Below are positions 51,398-64,000 of a stretch of DNA of 64,000 nt, piece by piece (position 1 is the stretch's first letter; every line of letters starts with the position of its first letter). The notes under the pieces were generated by a model that saw nothing but the letters and a program-made list of their open reading frames with translations, did no database searches and was not told where the DNA came from. A program made the translations under genes and the position numbers. The stretch comes from Arachis hypogaea (Eukaryota > Streptophyta > Magnoliopsida > Fabales > Fabaceae), in assembly GCF_003086295.3 (NCBI RefSeq), contig NC_092054.1, forward strand, positions 59,373,546 to 59,437,545, read 5' to 3'.

Positions 51398-54300
51398 TTA
51401 GTCCTGGAGTGGGGATGAACTTAAACAGCTGTTGAGTTGCTTTGCCTGCTGATGCCAAAGTTTGTGGAGAGGCTCCTGATGTAATTGGTTGTTGTGGAGA
51501 GGGCAGATGTTGTTCAGGTTAGGGAGGTGGTACAAGTTCAGAGAGGGTTTATTTGCCCCATATTTTCTCCTTATGGTTTGCTTAGGTCTAAATGGCCTAG
51601 AAGCAGGCCGTGATAAAGACTGGATGGGAGGCCTAAATGGTGCTTGCGGAGGCCTTGATGGTGTCGCAGCTACTGCTACTGAGGATCCAGATTCTTGCTC
51701 AGACATCGGGGCAGAGTTTGTATTCGAATTACCCTGCAGCAAGATCGAAAGAATTGTGAATGCATCGAAAATAACAAACAAAAGCCAACAAAGTCTATGA
51801 GAGGATGCCTCATTAGCAACTGAATGTTTAGTAGAATTCTGTTCAAGATGAGGAGGGTTGGTTGCATCAGGGTTACTCTGCTCCCCAGTCTGAAATGCCA
51901 TTTAGTGTTAACAGTCTCAATGAAGCATATAATAAATTAAGATGTTTAAAACATTAATGAATTACTGTGGAGACAGGTAAAACCCTAAGTAATTTTAAAA
52001 TGGACGACTAAACCCCTGAAGTTATTATCGGGGGGACAGTAACATCCCTGAGTAACTAAATACTACCTCTCCCTGAGGGGTTGACTGTTACAATGGAAGC
52101 ACCACAAGTGAGAGCCATTCGTTGGGCTTCTTCCTTGGCTTCTTCATCTTTGGCCTCCAGTTTGGGTTGGATGGTGCCCCTTTGCACGTCTTGTAGTTGT
52201 GTCCCCTCTCACCACATTTGCTACACGTGACATAGAAACTCCTCTTTAACTTGTCACAATCAATGACAGCCTCAGCTGAGTCTTTCTATCTGTTATAGAC
52301 CTTGGGGCTTCCAATTGGCCTTTTTAACACGGGTTGAGCAGGTTTAGTATACTTAGACCGTGTCCAATATTCCTCACTAGTTACTGGCTGGATGAAGTAC
52401 TCGTATGTCTTTTTAATAGACTCCATACACATCCATGGATGCACATAATCATTAGGGTTATGATGTCTTTTTTTACTGCAGCTATAGCATGAATGCATGA
52501 CATCCCTTTACATCAAGACAACATTAAAATGGCATAAGCATGATTAAAATTCAAAGCATGATTAAAATTGAAATTTACAGCATGATTAAAATTTCAGGCT
52601 TTGACTGACCAATGAGTTGCTATCTGTTACATGAGCAGCTATGCTTGATCAGATCCACGTCGACTTTGGAGCCCTTGTACGTGATTTCAAAACGTTTGCG
52701 CTCGTTATCACCAATCCACTCCACTGTCTATTTTTTGCTTGGTTTGATGAGCCTCTTCAGCCTTTTCCTTGCACTGGTGCAAGTTTCCCTTCACGAGTCC
52801 CTAGCAGTTTCTTGTGTTGAACCATTTGCCGCATCACATAGCACTGTGATTCCTCGCGCATTATAAGTATCGGCTTGCATCTATACTTCAACACCTTTGT
52901 GTTAAATGACTCGAAACTACAAAGAACTGGTTGTTAGCATCCTGTGCAATGGCCGAAAGTAGTTGCCCCCATAGTAGGTTTTAAGAAATGCTCCATCCAG
53001 GTGAATCAATGGTTTGCAACCACTCTTAAATCCTAATTTGCACGCTAAAAAAAATATACAACTTGTCAAACGTAGGGGGTGCTTGAGGTTGAGGAGTTAG
53101 GTCTAGCAATGCAGAAGACACAGGATTACTTCTATGTATCTCCAATAAGTAGTCCCACAATTTTTCATACTGTTCCCTTTCATTGCCCATCATCCTCTCT
53201 CTTACCTCCTTGACAGCTCTATACATCATCTTTGGATGCGCAGTAATTTCAAAGTCTTCTTTCAGAAAATCAATAGCTTCATGAGTGGTTATATGCGGGT
53301 GTGTTAGCATCCTTCATTCCACCTTTTTGCTGATCCAGTATTGATCAGCTGCATTGCTTCCAAGGTCCCTGGCACAAGTGTGCTCATTTCTATAAGTCTT
53401 GACTTGGAAGCATTGTACTTGCCTATTGTAAGACAAGTGGGCAATCCAAGGACACTATTCATCCTTGCACCGAACCCTAATTCTTTCTCTGCATTCTTGA
53501 TCCAAACTAACACCCTGCCTTCAGCAATAAAGGTATCATTTACAACCTCTTTGAACCTCCCAATTGTAGCAAATCTTCTTCCAAGATCAAATCTTCCTTC
53601 TCTGAACTATATTGGTCATTGAACTCAGGCCAATGATGTTTGTTTTCGTCATCCTCAGAAGAAACGGGTGTATGCAGCTCCTCAGACTCATACTCCCAGA
53701 CAATATCATCATCATCCGTGTCTAAATCATTGATATAGTCTACAAGTTCTAGCCTTGCTCATCTAGTTCTATTGGCTCCCTTGCAGGACTAGACCTATTG
53801 AGCTGTCTTGCAGGCCCACCTGTCTCGTGCTCATGCGTAGGTCCATTCTTTCTTGCATTAGACCTTGTTCTCTGAGACACACCTTTTGCTTGTTTTTTGG
53901 GTTGCTTCTTGAGCTTAGTGGTTCTCTTAGAGGAATTAGGCACTTGTTTCCTCTTTTCTTTGCCAGATATAGTCCTACTGACACCATCTTCCCTACTCTC
54001 ACTGTTACTTTCATAACCGGGAGGTGGAGGTGCATACAACTCATCCTCTGTACTCTCATAACTATCATGCTCAGTCAACGAATGATCCAATTCCTCCACT
54101 TCAACACGATCAACATCTTTCTCTACCTCATCGTTTTCTTACCAACACCATCTACAAGCTCTGGGTCATCAATAGGATGATAAAAAAAATATATAGAAGT
54201 CATTAGTGTCTTTGTTTTTCATCTTAGCTTGACCCATCTGGTTGATTCATGTATCTCCCCTCAGTACATGCAGCCCTGACTCTATATTCTTATTCTTTGG

Positions 54301-54507
54301 ATCATACCAATATGCCTCCTTGTATGCTTGATATCCTAGTCCTTTGAACAATATTATCAAATCACCGAAATTTACAAAATCCAAGTCCATCGGTGGGAAC
54401 CTCTCCACTTTACCATTTAGGTAAACTAACTCACCAGTAGGGACCCTTGAAAAGTAGCCCCCATGATGAAAAATAAGAACCACAAAAATATCATCCATCT
54501 GCAACAC
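51398..54507 (-). pseudogene. MULE transposase, decayed
   Basis: Reads right to left. 54507-54247 is a PB1-like N-terminal domain (FHHGGYFSRVP…, YWYDPKNKNIESGLHVL). 54099-53749 is an acidic/basic linker. 53513-53026 is the DNA-binding/transposase N-terminal region (EAIDFLKEDFEITAHPKMMY). About 53025-52930 is the start of the MULE core (GFKSGCKPLIHLDGAFLKTY). About 52860-52560 is a SWIM-like piece (FEITYKGSKVDVDLIKHSCS), 52498-52286 the EEYW…KRPIGSPKV segment, and 52231-52186 an intact CCHC knuckle (CSKCGERGHNYKTC). 51901-51398 is a Pro/Ser-rich tail, possibly a separate exon. Frameshifts and stops occur throughout, and most of the catalytic core between the LDG motif and the SWIM piece is missing. 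Confidence 0.75.
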
Positions 54508-55180
54508 TGTTCAACACAAAATACTCAGATAGTTCACACTTTACCAAACTTGTCTACCATGATTAGCACTAAGCATTAGCAAATCAATACCTACCTAGGC
54601 CCTAAACCCCACATAACCCATCTTCCATGTCCTTCACTAACTACATTACACAGAAATCCCAACCCACGACATGCATAGCAAATAACGTTCGAAAGCATAA
54701 ACCCAATGAGTTTCGCAATAAAGGTACTTACCAGTATAGACGACAGTATTAACTCTACCAACGAAGCTTCATTGGTGCAACCTTACACGAAAACAAAGAA
54801 CGGGAGAAGATCAATTGTTGTTTTTTTTTTGGAGGGAAAAGATCATACATATGTGTGTTAGGACATCGAGTAATTGTGCGGGATATATATGGGCTTCTTT
54901 GGAATTACGTTTAAATGCAAGCACTACAGTCAATGTTCTCAAACATTGCTGTTTTAAGTCATAGGGACCTATTTGTCCAACACTTTTTCTGCAACGGACA
55001 CACAAAGCTTCTTCAATGATACCGTCTCAACATATAGACACATAACACACCAACAAAGTGCCACATCACCTGCCTCCATTACGTTTGAGGGAGCATTTTA
55101 CACGGAAGGACCGATCCGTCATGCGTTTTGAATAGTAAGGGGCGTTTTTATATTTTTAGATCTTCAGGGACGTATTTGCT

Positions 55181-57094
55181 CATATATGATAATTGTTTGA
55201 CATTTTTTTAGATCTGTATTAATCAATATTTATATGCTATCTCACTTTATGAGGATGCTGAGGCTAATGACAAAAAAGATAGCAAAGCAAAGATAAAAGA
55301 AGATTAAGAGAAAAAGAAGGTATGAGTTCAATGGCTATTTTCATCACCATGGAGATTGATGTCTCAATTTTAACATTGATAAGGAGGGAGGTTAGTGTCC
55401 CAAAAATATTTGTGAGATATTTACTCATCCTTTTTTTTATTTAGAAAATGGAATTAATCAGTCCCTAACTAATACAATAGTGTCTTGTATCAATCTCTTG
55501 CCAATTTAGGAGTGACAATGAAGTATTTAACGTCTAACACACTAACTTAATGTTCAACATAGGTAGATTCTATTAGGTGTTAAGAAGGGTACAAGATAGA
55601 AATATTATGTTATCTCACGGTGTGCAGAGAAGGACTAATTTCACCTTTTTTATAGTTAGGATCATTTTGTTCTTCGTCACAATAGATAGGGGTCGAATTG
55701 GTATTCACACTTCTTTTATTTGTGCCATGTGATATGCTACATTTTTTATGCATATTAAGATGTAAGAAAAAAATAATAAAAAAGATTTTTTCTAAAATTT
55801 GTTAGAAACTTATTTGTTATTTATATCTTTTTGGGTTTTCTTTTTAGGATATGAATTTTTTAGTACTGTTTTGATAGTTTATCCTTAAGAAAAAAACTAA
55901 AGAGGGAATAACTTTAATTGGCAAAAATTTGACTATTGTCTTTATCCAAACATCAACTAGTTTAGCAGAATTATAAAACATCATACTATAATATCTCAGT
56001 TTTGATGATTGTACGAGAAAGTGAGTGGCTTAATTATTGTACGAGATCCAAATTACTCTTTGACAAGGTTGTTAGTATACTATATCTCAAATTGAGTTTT
56101 GGTGATTAACAAGCTCGAAAATAATATAATAATTTCATTTATTGTTATCTAACGCCTGCTCAAATGTGTAATGTACTAAAGATTTTTTTCTGAAGTAATA
56201 TAAGCAAACTAGATTAAATCTGAACCCAAAAAGGTGTCAAACAACCTTAGAAACTGAATCTGAGAAAACAAATCACCTCAGAAGTACTAGTTCAAGTAAT
56301 AACATACCTCAAAATCAATGTCACTATTCCATAATAAAAAAAAAGAATAAATAACACAAATACAAGCATAAGAAACTTATCATTTATATCTTTTTTAAGG
56401 AACAAAGTGATAATGACTAGAAAAAGATTTCCAACGGCTTTAAATGTTTCCAAGACTATATATACAAAACTTTGAAACCTTGATTAGGCGATGAAGAGCA
56501 AAAGAAAAATAATGAAAAAAAAATGCATTTCTTCTATAATATATTCATCATTCTCTTCATCCTATGAATTCTACTCATGGTAGAAAAAAAAGTATTATGT
56601 AATCTAAGACATATCGTATATCCATATGTAACATTACATTCTAGTAATACTGATAACAGTTCGTGTTTACTAGATAACATCCTTGAACTACAACTTAAAA
56701 TGGGGATAGATTTTCGCTTTAAAGTTATTAAGATTTCGAGCTTCTCAACATTCCTATGTAAAAACTATATGTATTGGTACTTTCCAGATCTTTTCTTATA
56801 AGATGATATAGTAGTGATTTGTAGTCCTGAAAGGGCTTAACGAAAGAATATCAAAGGTTTTTAAATTGGTGGGTTACTAATCTGAGCCTTGCTAAAAAAG
56901 GTTAAATAAATATTTAAATCCGAATGGATGTTGACTTACTAGTGCTTTGTCATGTCTTCTACATCTGCGTCAATAGTGTAATCAACTTGATCCTCATCTT
57001 CATCTGGATCAACCACTTTATAGTTGTCTTTAAAATTTCTCTTTGCTTTCACTATTATAATCTTCCCAATCAGTATTTGGGTCAAGTTCTTTGA
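55181..57094. other. A/T-rich intergenic sequence, no gene seen
   Basis: No domain, repeat pair or transposon end recognised in about 1.9 kb. Open frames are short and of low complexity. Confidence 0.55.
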
Positions 57095-57102
57095 TCTATA
57101 AT

Positions 57103-57620
57103 TAGGGGTGTTCATGGATCGAATTCGATCCGCATATCCGTGATATTTATCCGAATCCGATCCGAAAATTACGAATATGGATCCGATCCACACACTAATC
57201 GGATCGGATTGCGGATTGCACATTTTGTATTGGTATTCGCATATCCGCGTATCCGCAAAAATAAAGAAATAAATAAGTAAATATTCTTTTTATGTTTTAT
57301 TTCAACTAATAATTATCATATATGTTGTATTATTTTAATTTATTATTTAATAAAAGTATGTTTAATACTATTTTAAGAGTAAAAAAATTTAAAAGAATAG
57401 AAAAAATAAATTTATTGATATTTTTTAATAAAAATAAGCTTTTAAAAATAGTTTTGTGTTTTGCGGATATATCCGATATCCGATCCGATCCGCAAATGTG
57501 CGGATCAGATCGGATCGAATCGAAACTTAAAAACTACGGATATTGGATCCGATCCAATCCGATGATTTTAATGCGGATCGGATAGAAAATTTGGCCATAT
57601 CCGATCTGCATTCACCCCTA
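57103..57620. mobile_element. hAT-like non-autonomous element (518 bp)
   Basis: Ends TAGGGGTG / CACCCCTA, flanked by TCTATAAT (57095-57102) and TCTATAAG (57621-57628), a 7-of-8 match to an 8-bp duplication. The subterminal regions are full of GGATCGGATC / GATCCGATCC words like the element at 19399-20027. Its inverted repeats and duplication are less perfect, so it is older. Confidence 0.7.
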
Positions 57621-57658
57621 TCTATAAGGGAACTATTCAAACTTACATATGACTCAAT

Positions 57659-60600
57659 CACTACAAGAAAAATACCGAATACTGTTAGATTTACCGTCGG
57701 TTGTTAGCGATGGATTCACCAACAGATTTAACAATAAATTCTTCGGGTAAAAAAAGTTATCGTCAGATTCGATTCTCTGACGGTAAATCTCTCGGAAATA
57801 TTTGGAAGGAAAAAAAAAAGAAAATTTGGCACGATCTTTACCATTGGATGCATCCACTGGTAAAGCTCACTTAATGGAACGCTGCATTTTATCATGCGCA
57901 ATGAGTTACCCGGTAAATCCGATGGTAAAATTTACTCTAAATTGGAATCATGCTCCGTCTCTCTCATTTCAGAAGACTACTATCTCTCTCTAAACCTCTA
58001 GTGCTCTCTCTCTCTCTACATCTTTTTCCCCTAAATCACTTCTGGTAGACCCCTCCGCTAGTGCTGGCCACCACCAACAGCCTCCAAAAACTACATGGAT
58101 TGGTCGCTACCACCATAAACTTGGGTCTCATGGTTCGCTATCGTGTCGCCACCGATTTTGTTGTTTCTGTCCTCACTGCTCGTCGGAGCTGCCTCCTTCC
58201 TCCATGTAGGTAGGTTGTCCTCTTCCTTCTTCATATTCTATCCTATTTTACATTTACATTTGTTTCAACTCAAACCCTAAGTACAGCCCTGTAGGTTTGT
58301 CACCACCGCTACCATTGTGTTGTACATGTTGTCACCACCACGTTGGAGAAGTCTTTCCTGGCATCATTGTCTCTAGGTAACTCACTCACTAATCAATTTA
58401 GAGTAGTTAAATTCTAAATTATAATTTATCTAATTTTAATTTATTATGTATTAGAAAATACGTAATTAGGATATTTCTATTAAGTTATAAGTTGTTAATT
58501 TTACTCGTATGCTTTTCTTTATAAACGAGCAAGAAATTTCATAGTGTTAGAATTTTGGCATTTGTTAGTTGAATAACATGAACAGAAAAAAGAATAATAT
58601 TGTTTGTTATACTCTATTATAAAGTAATAGAATATTTCTAATTAGTTTTAGTTTAAAGCATAAGATCTATTACAAAATTTTCATCTTTAAATTTGATGAA
58701 AGTAAATTGTCTTTTAGGGTTATTGATTTTTACATTTCACTTGCTTTATTAATTTTCAGGTTTGAATTTTAAGTTATTAGTTTTTACATTTTACTAACTT
58801 CACTTCTATTTTAGGATTTTTCTTAAAGTCGTCTAGGTTTAATCGTGCGTTGTTCGTGTAGTACTCAGGTTGGTTTTCTATCTTTAAACGTGTTATGTTG
58901 TTTATATTTTATGTTGGACTTACTTCTTTTAGAATAGAAGTTTAGGATGAAAGTGGAGAAGGTTGCGTAGTGGCACCTTTTTGAAACTCTTATTTGTTGA
59001 AAATTTGTGAAGTAATAAGGGGTTGCACACTAGAACAGCTAGGATTTTATGTTGCACTAATTTATGCCTGTAGTTGTTTTCTTTGTAAAAAGTGATAAAT
59101 TTATTTGGTGGATATCTCTAAATTAAGGAGAAGTTCTGCCGAATTTTTATTTAAATTTTTTAAAACATGTTTGGTTTGTAAGAAAATGATAATTGGATTT
59201 GGTGAAAAATTCCAACAATAAAAGAAACTCTGTTGAAATTTTTTAAAATTTTAATAAGTTGTGTTCTTGGTTGAATTCTAGGTTGTTTGTTGTAAAATGA
59301 TTCCAAGTCATCATCTATGGATGTATGATAGGGATAAAGGTGGATGGGGGGAGATTGAAACCTGAGTTCTTTGAGAGAGTTGATGAGTTTGTTGTATATG
59401 TCTTCAACATGGAACCGTTTAGGTCTCTAGGGGTATCTAAGTGTCCATGTTATAAGTGTCGGCTGACTAGGTTGTTAGGACCTTCCGATATAGCATTTCA
59501 CCTCTACTATAATATGTTCAAGGATGGGTATTGGATGTGGATAAAATACAGAGAAGTGGATGAGCAGGGAATCAACCAGTCTGCATTAAATTCGAATAGG
59601 TCTGAGGGTCAGTTAATGAAAGTTTAGGTGGTTAAAGAACTAAACATAGAAGAAATGAATTGGGAGGGTAACCAAGAGAGATACAACGAGATGGTATTTG
59701 ATACAATTGGTGTTAATTATATGGAAGATTCTGAACAAGAGCCTAGCTCGGAGGCAAAGAGATTTTATATATTAGAATCTGCTGTGAAACCTTTGCTCGA
59801 GGGGCGCGATCATTCGAAATTGTCTGCTTGTGTTACAATGATGAGTTTTAAGTTTGAGTCAAATCATGTCCAAGAGTTTTTTTTTATAAGTAGACCACCC
59901 TTTACAACAAATTAGTACTAGCCGGGACTACTGGCATCCCCTGGAGCTATTATGAGGCAAAGAAGTTAGCTCCAAAATCAGGTTTGAATTTGGTAAAAAT
60001 TGATTATGGTTTGAATGGTTGTATGCTGTATTCCTAGGGGACGTACACTTAACTGCTTGTAGATTTTATGATACACTGACGTTTCAAGTCGAGAGAAAAC
60101 AGATTGGTAAATGAAGGGTAAAGAGAGTTCCAAACAAAAAGATGCACGACTTGTCCGTAATACCTAGGCTAAAATGATTGTATGCCTCGATAAGTTTGGC
60201 GTCTCACATAACCTAGCATAATAACAATAAGAGAGAAGATGGTTTTATGATGCACCTGTCAACGGAGATGCTTAGAAGCACTTTGATCGGGTCTCCCCAT
60301 ATTTGCGAGAAAGCCTAGAAATGTTAGATTAGCTTTGTGCTCTGACGAGTTTGCACCAAACTCTTGTTATCCTGTTGTGGTAACTCCTTATAACCTACCT
60401 CCCAAAATGTGCATGAAGGACCCATACATGTTCTTAACTTGAATGATACCTGGTCCAAGCAACCCAAAGACCAAAATAGATGTCCTCTTGCAACTCTTCA
60501 TAGATGAGTTGATTGAAATATGGATTCATGCTGTAGTAACGTATGATATTTCAACCAAGACAAATTTCTAACTGCATGTTGCATTGATGTGGACCATCAA

Positions 60601-61141
60601 CGACTTTCCTGCATATCAGATGTTATCAAGTTGGTCCGCTCAGGATAGAATATTGTGTCCCATTTGTATGGAGGATACAAAGTCCTTTTGGCTAACAAAT
60701 GAGGTAAAAATTAGTGGTTTGATTGTCATAGAAGGTTTCTCGATATGAATCATCCTTTTCGGCGCAATAAGGACTTGTTTAGGAAGAATAAAACTAAACA
60801 AGAAAAAGGCACCCGTGATGTTGAGTGATTTGCAAGTTTGGCATCGTGTTAGTAGCATCCCAAGGACCGTCGATAACGGGGCAGCATTGAGACCTCTAGA
60901 ATATGGAAGGGATCATACTTAGATAAAACAAAGTATATTTTGAGAGTTGTCATATTGGAAAGATAACTTGGTTCGGCATTATCTTGACATGATTTATGTT
61001 GAAAAAAATGTGTTTGATAATATCTTGCACTCAGTAATGGATGATGAGCGAACCAAGGATAACGGTAAGGCAAGGTTAGGCTTGGTGGACTGATGGGGCC
61101 TTAAAGCGGGTTAGGAATTTTTCTCAAAATAGGATTGGCGT
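57659..61141 (+). mobile_element. CACTA (En/Spm) transposon, 3' part missing
   Basis: Begins with the canonical end CACTACAAGAAAAATACCG. Subterminal repeats of the form TTTACCGTCGG / GACGGTAAATC / GATGGTAAAATTTAC follow within 260 bp. A TNP2-type transposase pseudogene follows downstream. The other end is not in the window because element F interrupts it at 61142. Confidence 0.82.
59297..61090 (+). pseudogene. CACTA transposase (TNP2 type), decayed
   Basis: The N-terminal transposase-associated domain is recognisable: start near ATG 59297, then after a frameshift LKPEFFERVDEFVVYVFN, CPCYKCRLTRLLGPSDIAFH and LYYNMFKDGYWMWIKY. A TAG at 59625 separates the next part (59628-59915). Then comes a degraded TNP2 core around 60320-60720 (segments NLPPKMCMKDPYMF, IDELIEIWIHAV, DFPAYQMLSSWS, CPICMEDTKSFWL) and the start of its C-terminal region (LDMIYVEKNVFDNILHSVMD near 60990-61050), in shifting frames. 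The family assignment is confident and the gene is certainly inactive. The transposase would normally continue beyond the point where element F interrupts. Confidence 0.78.
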
Positions 61142-62625
61142 TGCAAGTATAGTCCCAACTTGACAATTGACCATCAATCAAATTTTTAAATTCAAAGATG
61201 TCACAATTCAAAGCAAATATAAACCGGGAGTTCTAATTCCCGGGTCGTCTTCCCTAGGAGTTTCAAATGAGTGATTAATTATTGGCTATTAGGGAATGGG
61301 GGTTGAGATGACAAGAGAAGCAAGTAATATAAATAGCAAGAAAGTAAATAAACATGCAAGGAATTAAATGAAAGCAATTAATCAAAAAGGCAATTAATCA
61401 AAAGGAATGAAAATTCAAGTGCTAAAAACCTCTTGGCATAGATTGGGAGCTAAGGTTGCCTATCCTAGCCATTGACCACAAACATATGATGATTATGAAG
61501 AGTTAATCCTACTTAGTCAACCCTAATATCGAGGATAAGTCAAATAGGCAAAATTGATTTCAATCCACAAGTCCTAGTTAACTCTATTAATGGAAGACTT
61601 AGAGTTAGTGAAAACCAAATCAACTAACTACTCTAATATATCAATCAAGAATGGACATCAATGACTCAAGGGTCACCAAAGTCCTCAATTCCAAGCCAAG
61701 AGTGAAGAAAAACTAGGTAAATACTAAGCCAAGTATTGCATCAAACACTTGGTGTGTATGGAAATAAAATAATATTAAATTGAATTAAAAATAAAATCTA
61801 ACTACCAAGTGCAAGAAAATCATAATAATAACTCAATTAAATAACAATAAGCAAAGAAACATTAAATTGCATTAATAGAAAATCAAGATTACAAGAGTGT
61901 TCATAAAATAAAAAGTGACATAAAAGAGAAATTAAGAAGAAGAACTAAGAGAATTAAGACAATAAAGTATGAAAACATAAATGGAACTACACTAGAACAA
62001 GAATTAAAAGCTGAAATTAAAGAGAAATTAACTAAGAAAACATACATTCTAGAGAGAAGGGGGAGCTTCTCTCTCTAGCAAAAGACCTATAACATAACAA
62101 AACATAAAACTAAATGCTCCCCCCTTGCCTCCACTTGAATTAGGGTTGAAATAGCTTCAGAAATGAGTTGAATTGGGTTTTGGGGGCCAAAAATTTGCAG
62201 CCAACGAATTGCATTAATGAGGTCACGTGCTGGTACCTGTGCGTACGCACAGATGTGTGCGTACGCACACGTTCTATTTTTCCACTTGTGCGTACGCACA
62301 TAAGGTTGTGCGCACGCACACTTGCTGATTTGCTCTAAACTCCATTTCTTCATGGTTTCTCCATTTTTGCATGCTTTTTCTTCATTCCTTCAATCCAATC
62401 TTTGCCTTACAAGCCTGAAATCACTCAACAAACACATAAAGGCATCAAATGGAATTAAAGTAAATAAAATTTAGTAATTAAGGGCCTAAAAATCATGTTT
62501 TTACTTTTTTAGCACAATTTATGGAGAATTTACAAAACCAGGCTATTTCATTGAATAAGTGTAAAAAAAGTTGATAAAATCCACCCAATTAGAGCAAATA
62601 AATACCATGAAATATGGATTTATCA
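61142..62625 (-). repeat. 3' LTR of element F
   Basis: About 1484 bp, plus strand TGCAAGTATAGTCCCAACTT to GGATTTATCA. If the right boundary is TATCACA it is 2 bp longer. The left flank GGCGT would be one copy of the target duplication. Confidence 0.7.
62239..62319 (-). repeat. Paired 12-bp palindromes in LTR of element F
   Basis: GTGCGTACGCAC at 62239, 62257 and 62288, and GTGCGCACGCAC at 62308: two pairs with 18 and 20 bp inside a pair and 49 bp between pairs. This is the same spacing as the first two pairs in element D (18, 20 and 50). Confidence 0.85.
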
Positions 62626-64000
62626 CATCCCTATACTTAAACAATAGCATGTCCTCATGCTAAACTCAAGAAAGAAACAAGGGGTATTACATTTATTCAA
62701 TGCAAGGAAACTACCTATATGAAATCTATCTAAATGAATGCAACCACTTAGTTAAACTAAATCAACTTCCAAGAAAGCATATGTGAACATAAAAGAGCTA
62801 AAGTAATAACAATCAAATCAAATCCATAATTGAATTGAGCTCTAGAAAAGAATTTATAAACTTGGAAGATAAGAATTAATCAAAGGTGAAAACATGTAAT
62901 TGAGCACTCGAACCCTCACCGGATGTGTATCCGCTCTAATCGCTCAAGTGTATAGGGTTGATTCACTCAATTCTCTTCTAATCATATTTTCTAAGATTTG
63001 TTCATCATCTAACAATCAACAATCATTTAATATATCCATACAAATATCATGAGGACTTTTCATAAGGTTGTAATGGGGCTATGGTCAAGGTGAGGATGTA
63101 TATATGGTTAAGTGAGCTTGAAATTTGCATCTTTAATTAGCCTAAGCTCTCACCAAACATATATAACAACCTATGCAACTCAAAGCAAATATAACTACGC
63201 ATTCCTCACTTTTCTTACACACTCATGCATTCTCTTTTTAATCAAAACTCATATGCATTGTTATTATTAATCTACTTTGGGACATTTTGTCCCCCTTTTA
63301 TTATTTTCTTTTTCTCTCTCTTTTTTTTCAATACAAAATGTATACAAGAGTGTCAATGCATATGGTTTAAGTATTTAATGCATGAGCATGTACCCAATTC
63401 CCAAAATTCTCAATGAAAATACACTTTTATTTCAACCAATGTTCCCAAGCTTTCCCACACTTATATGATTCACACTCTCACTATCCTAAGCTAATCAAAG
63501 ATCCAAATAAGGGACATTTATTGTTTTTCACTTAGGGGTAGAGATGTGCTAAAATTAAGAAATGAAAGGGGATTAAAATAGGCTCAAAGTTGGCTAACAA
63601 TGGCGGATAAAAGGTAGGCTATTTGGGTAAGTAAGCTACATGAAAAGATGGCCTCAATCATGTAAATGCATATATACATCAAACAATGGACATAAAGAAT
63701 CAAACAAATCAAGGATTGCAATCATTAAAAGAGAATAAGACACACAAGAATGAAAATAGTGGTTATATGATGTAACCATACAATTAGGCTCAAAACTCAC
63801 ATGCTTATGTGTTCTTAGCTCAAAAATATGTTCCACAATATATTTCAAGCAAGTTTCAATCAAAAGTTCCAACTCAAATCAATTAGGATGTCAATGCCTA
63901 TCAAGAGTGTTTTTCTTGGAAAGTTTCATTAAATTAACTAAGATTATTATATGTATGCAAAGACATGCAATAAACTAAGAAAACATAGAACCAAAGCTCT
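62626..64000 (-). other. Internal 3' noncoding sequence of element F
   Basis: About 1.4 kb without a convincing gene. It contains a TTTTATTATTTTCTTTTTCTC-type pyrimidine tract near 63298-63330 on the plus strand and otherwise A/T-rich sequence. Compatible with the long 3' noncoding region seen in elements A-C. Confidence 0.5.

Larger units (their letters stand above)
50131..55180. mobile_element. Mutator-like element (MULE) with long inverted repeats
   Basis: Inverted repeats of about 120 bp: 50131-50253 (GATAAATACGTCCTTGAAGA… AACGGAGGCAGGTGATATGG) and 55060-55180 in reverse. They are roughly 85-90% similar by eye, and the outermost ends are diverged. Between them lie a transposase pseudogene (- strand) and a GRF-finger gene (+ strand), pointing toward each other. 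Long inverted repeats plus a MULE transposase define the superfamily. A clear 9-bp duplication could not be fixed. Confidence 0.75.
61142..64000 (-). mobile_element. Element F: LTR retrotransposon, 3' end only
   Basis: Minus-strand element inserted into the CACTA element: 3' LTR 61142-62625 with internal 3' noncoding sequence to its right. The element strand next to the LTR reads GAGGACATGCTATTGTTTAA then GTATAGGGATG, the gypsy pattern for the 3' end of an internal region. Coding genes lie beyond the window. Its LTR palindromes relate it to element D. Confidence 0.72.

Noticed and set aside
50080..55215. GACATTTTTT on both sides of the MULE as its target duplication
   Set aside because: It lies outside the recognisable inverted repeats in low-complexity T-rich DNA, and the terminal sequences do not match, so the boundary is not secure.

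Overview
The window looks like a nuclear chromosome segment from a legume, most probably a peanut relative (Arachis). Grounds: a compact intron-containing gene for cytosolic ribosomal protein S24 with plant promoter motifs, plant-type LTR, CACTA, Mutator, hAT and possible Helitron elements, and LTR-retrotransposon families of the kind that dominate Arachis genomes (LTRs starting TGATGAGCGG, motif GGCGTTTAACGCC). The genus is recalled from memory, not from a search. Nothing bacterial, organellar or rRNA-like was seen. I call the LTR elements A to F.

Positions 1-30403 are a nested stack of retrotransposons. Element A (+, 1-20439, left end outside the window) is an Athila-like Ty3/gypsy element with a tRNA-Asp primer site. 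It has gag and an aspartic protease but no reverse transcriptase, RNase H or integrase, then a second gene carrying the 'putative plant transposon protein' domain. Element B (-, 6928-16482), of the same family, inserted into that second gene and made a perfect 5-bp duplication (ATGAT). A 629-bp hAT-like element (19399-20027) sits in A's 3' LTR with an 8-bp duplication. Element C (+, 20837-27447) is a third, 5'-truncated copy. A and C lie in or against a different LTR family, element D (-, 27448-30403 plus an LTR piece at 20440-20836).

Positions 30404-37357 hold decayed sequence: a Tat-type LTR remnant, a two-exon fragment of a WAT1-like transporter gene, a retroelement fragment, an LTR-like stretch and a possible Helitron. 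Element E (-, 37358-46604) is a full-length Tat-lineage gypsy element with 379-bp LTRs and an AAAAC duplication. Its gag-pro-RT-RNaseH-integrase frame is broken by a single TGA, and it carries an intron-containing gene on the opposite strand. It ends 377 bp before the start codon of RPS24 (46982-48624), the only clearly functional host gene seen.

Positions 48625-64000 hold a decayed Mutator-like element with convergent transposase and GRF-finger genes (50131-55180), a second hAT-like element (57103-57620), and a CACTA element with a broken TNP2-type transposase (57659-61141). The CACTA element is cut by the 3' LTR of another element (F, -, 61142 to the window end).

The most unusual signal is a set of short palindromes at a fixed pitch. 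In A, B and C the core GGCGTTTAACGCC recurs almost exactly every 31 bp (about three helical turns). It does so both inside the LTR and between protease and the second gene; in A and C each array lies upstream of a TATA box. Elements D and F carry paired GTGCGTACGCAC palindromes in their LTRs. A second notable find is the 5' half of a tRNA-Cys spliced into element B exactly where about 750 bp of the second gene is missing.
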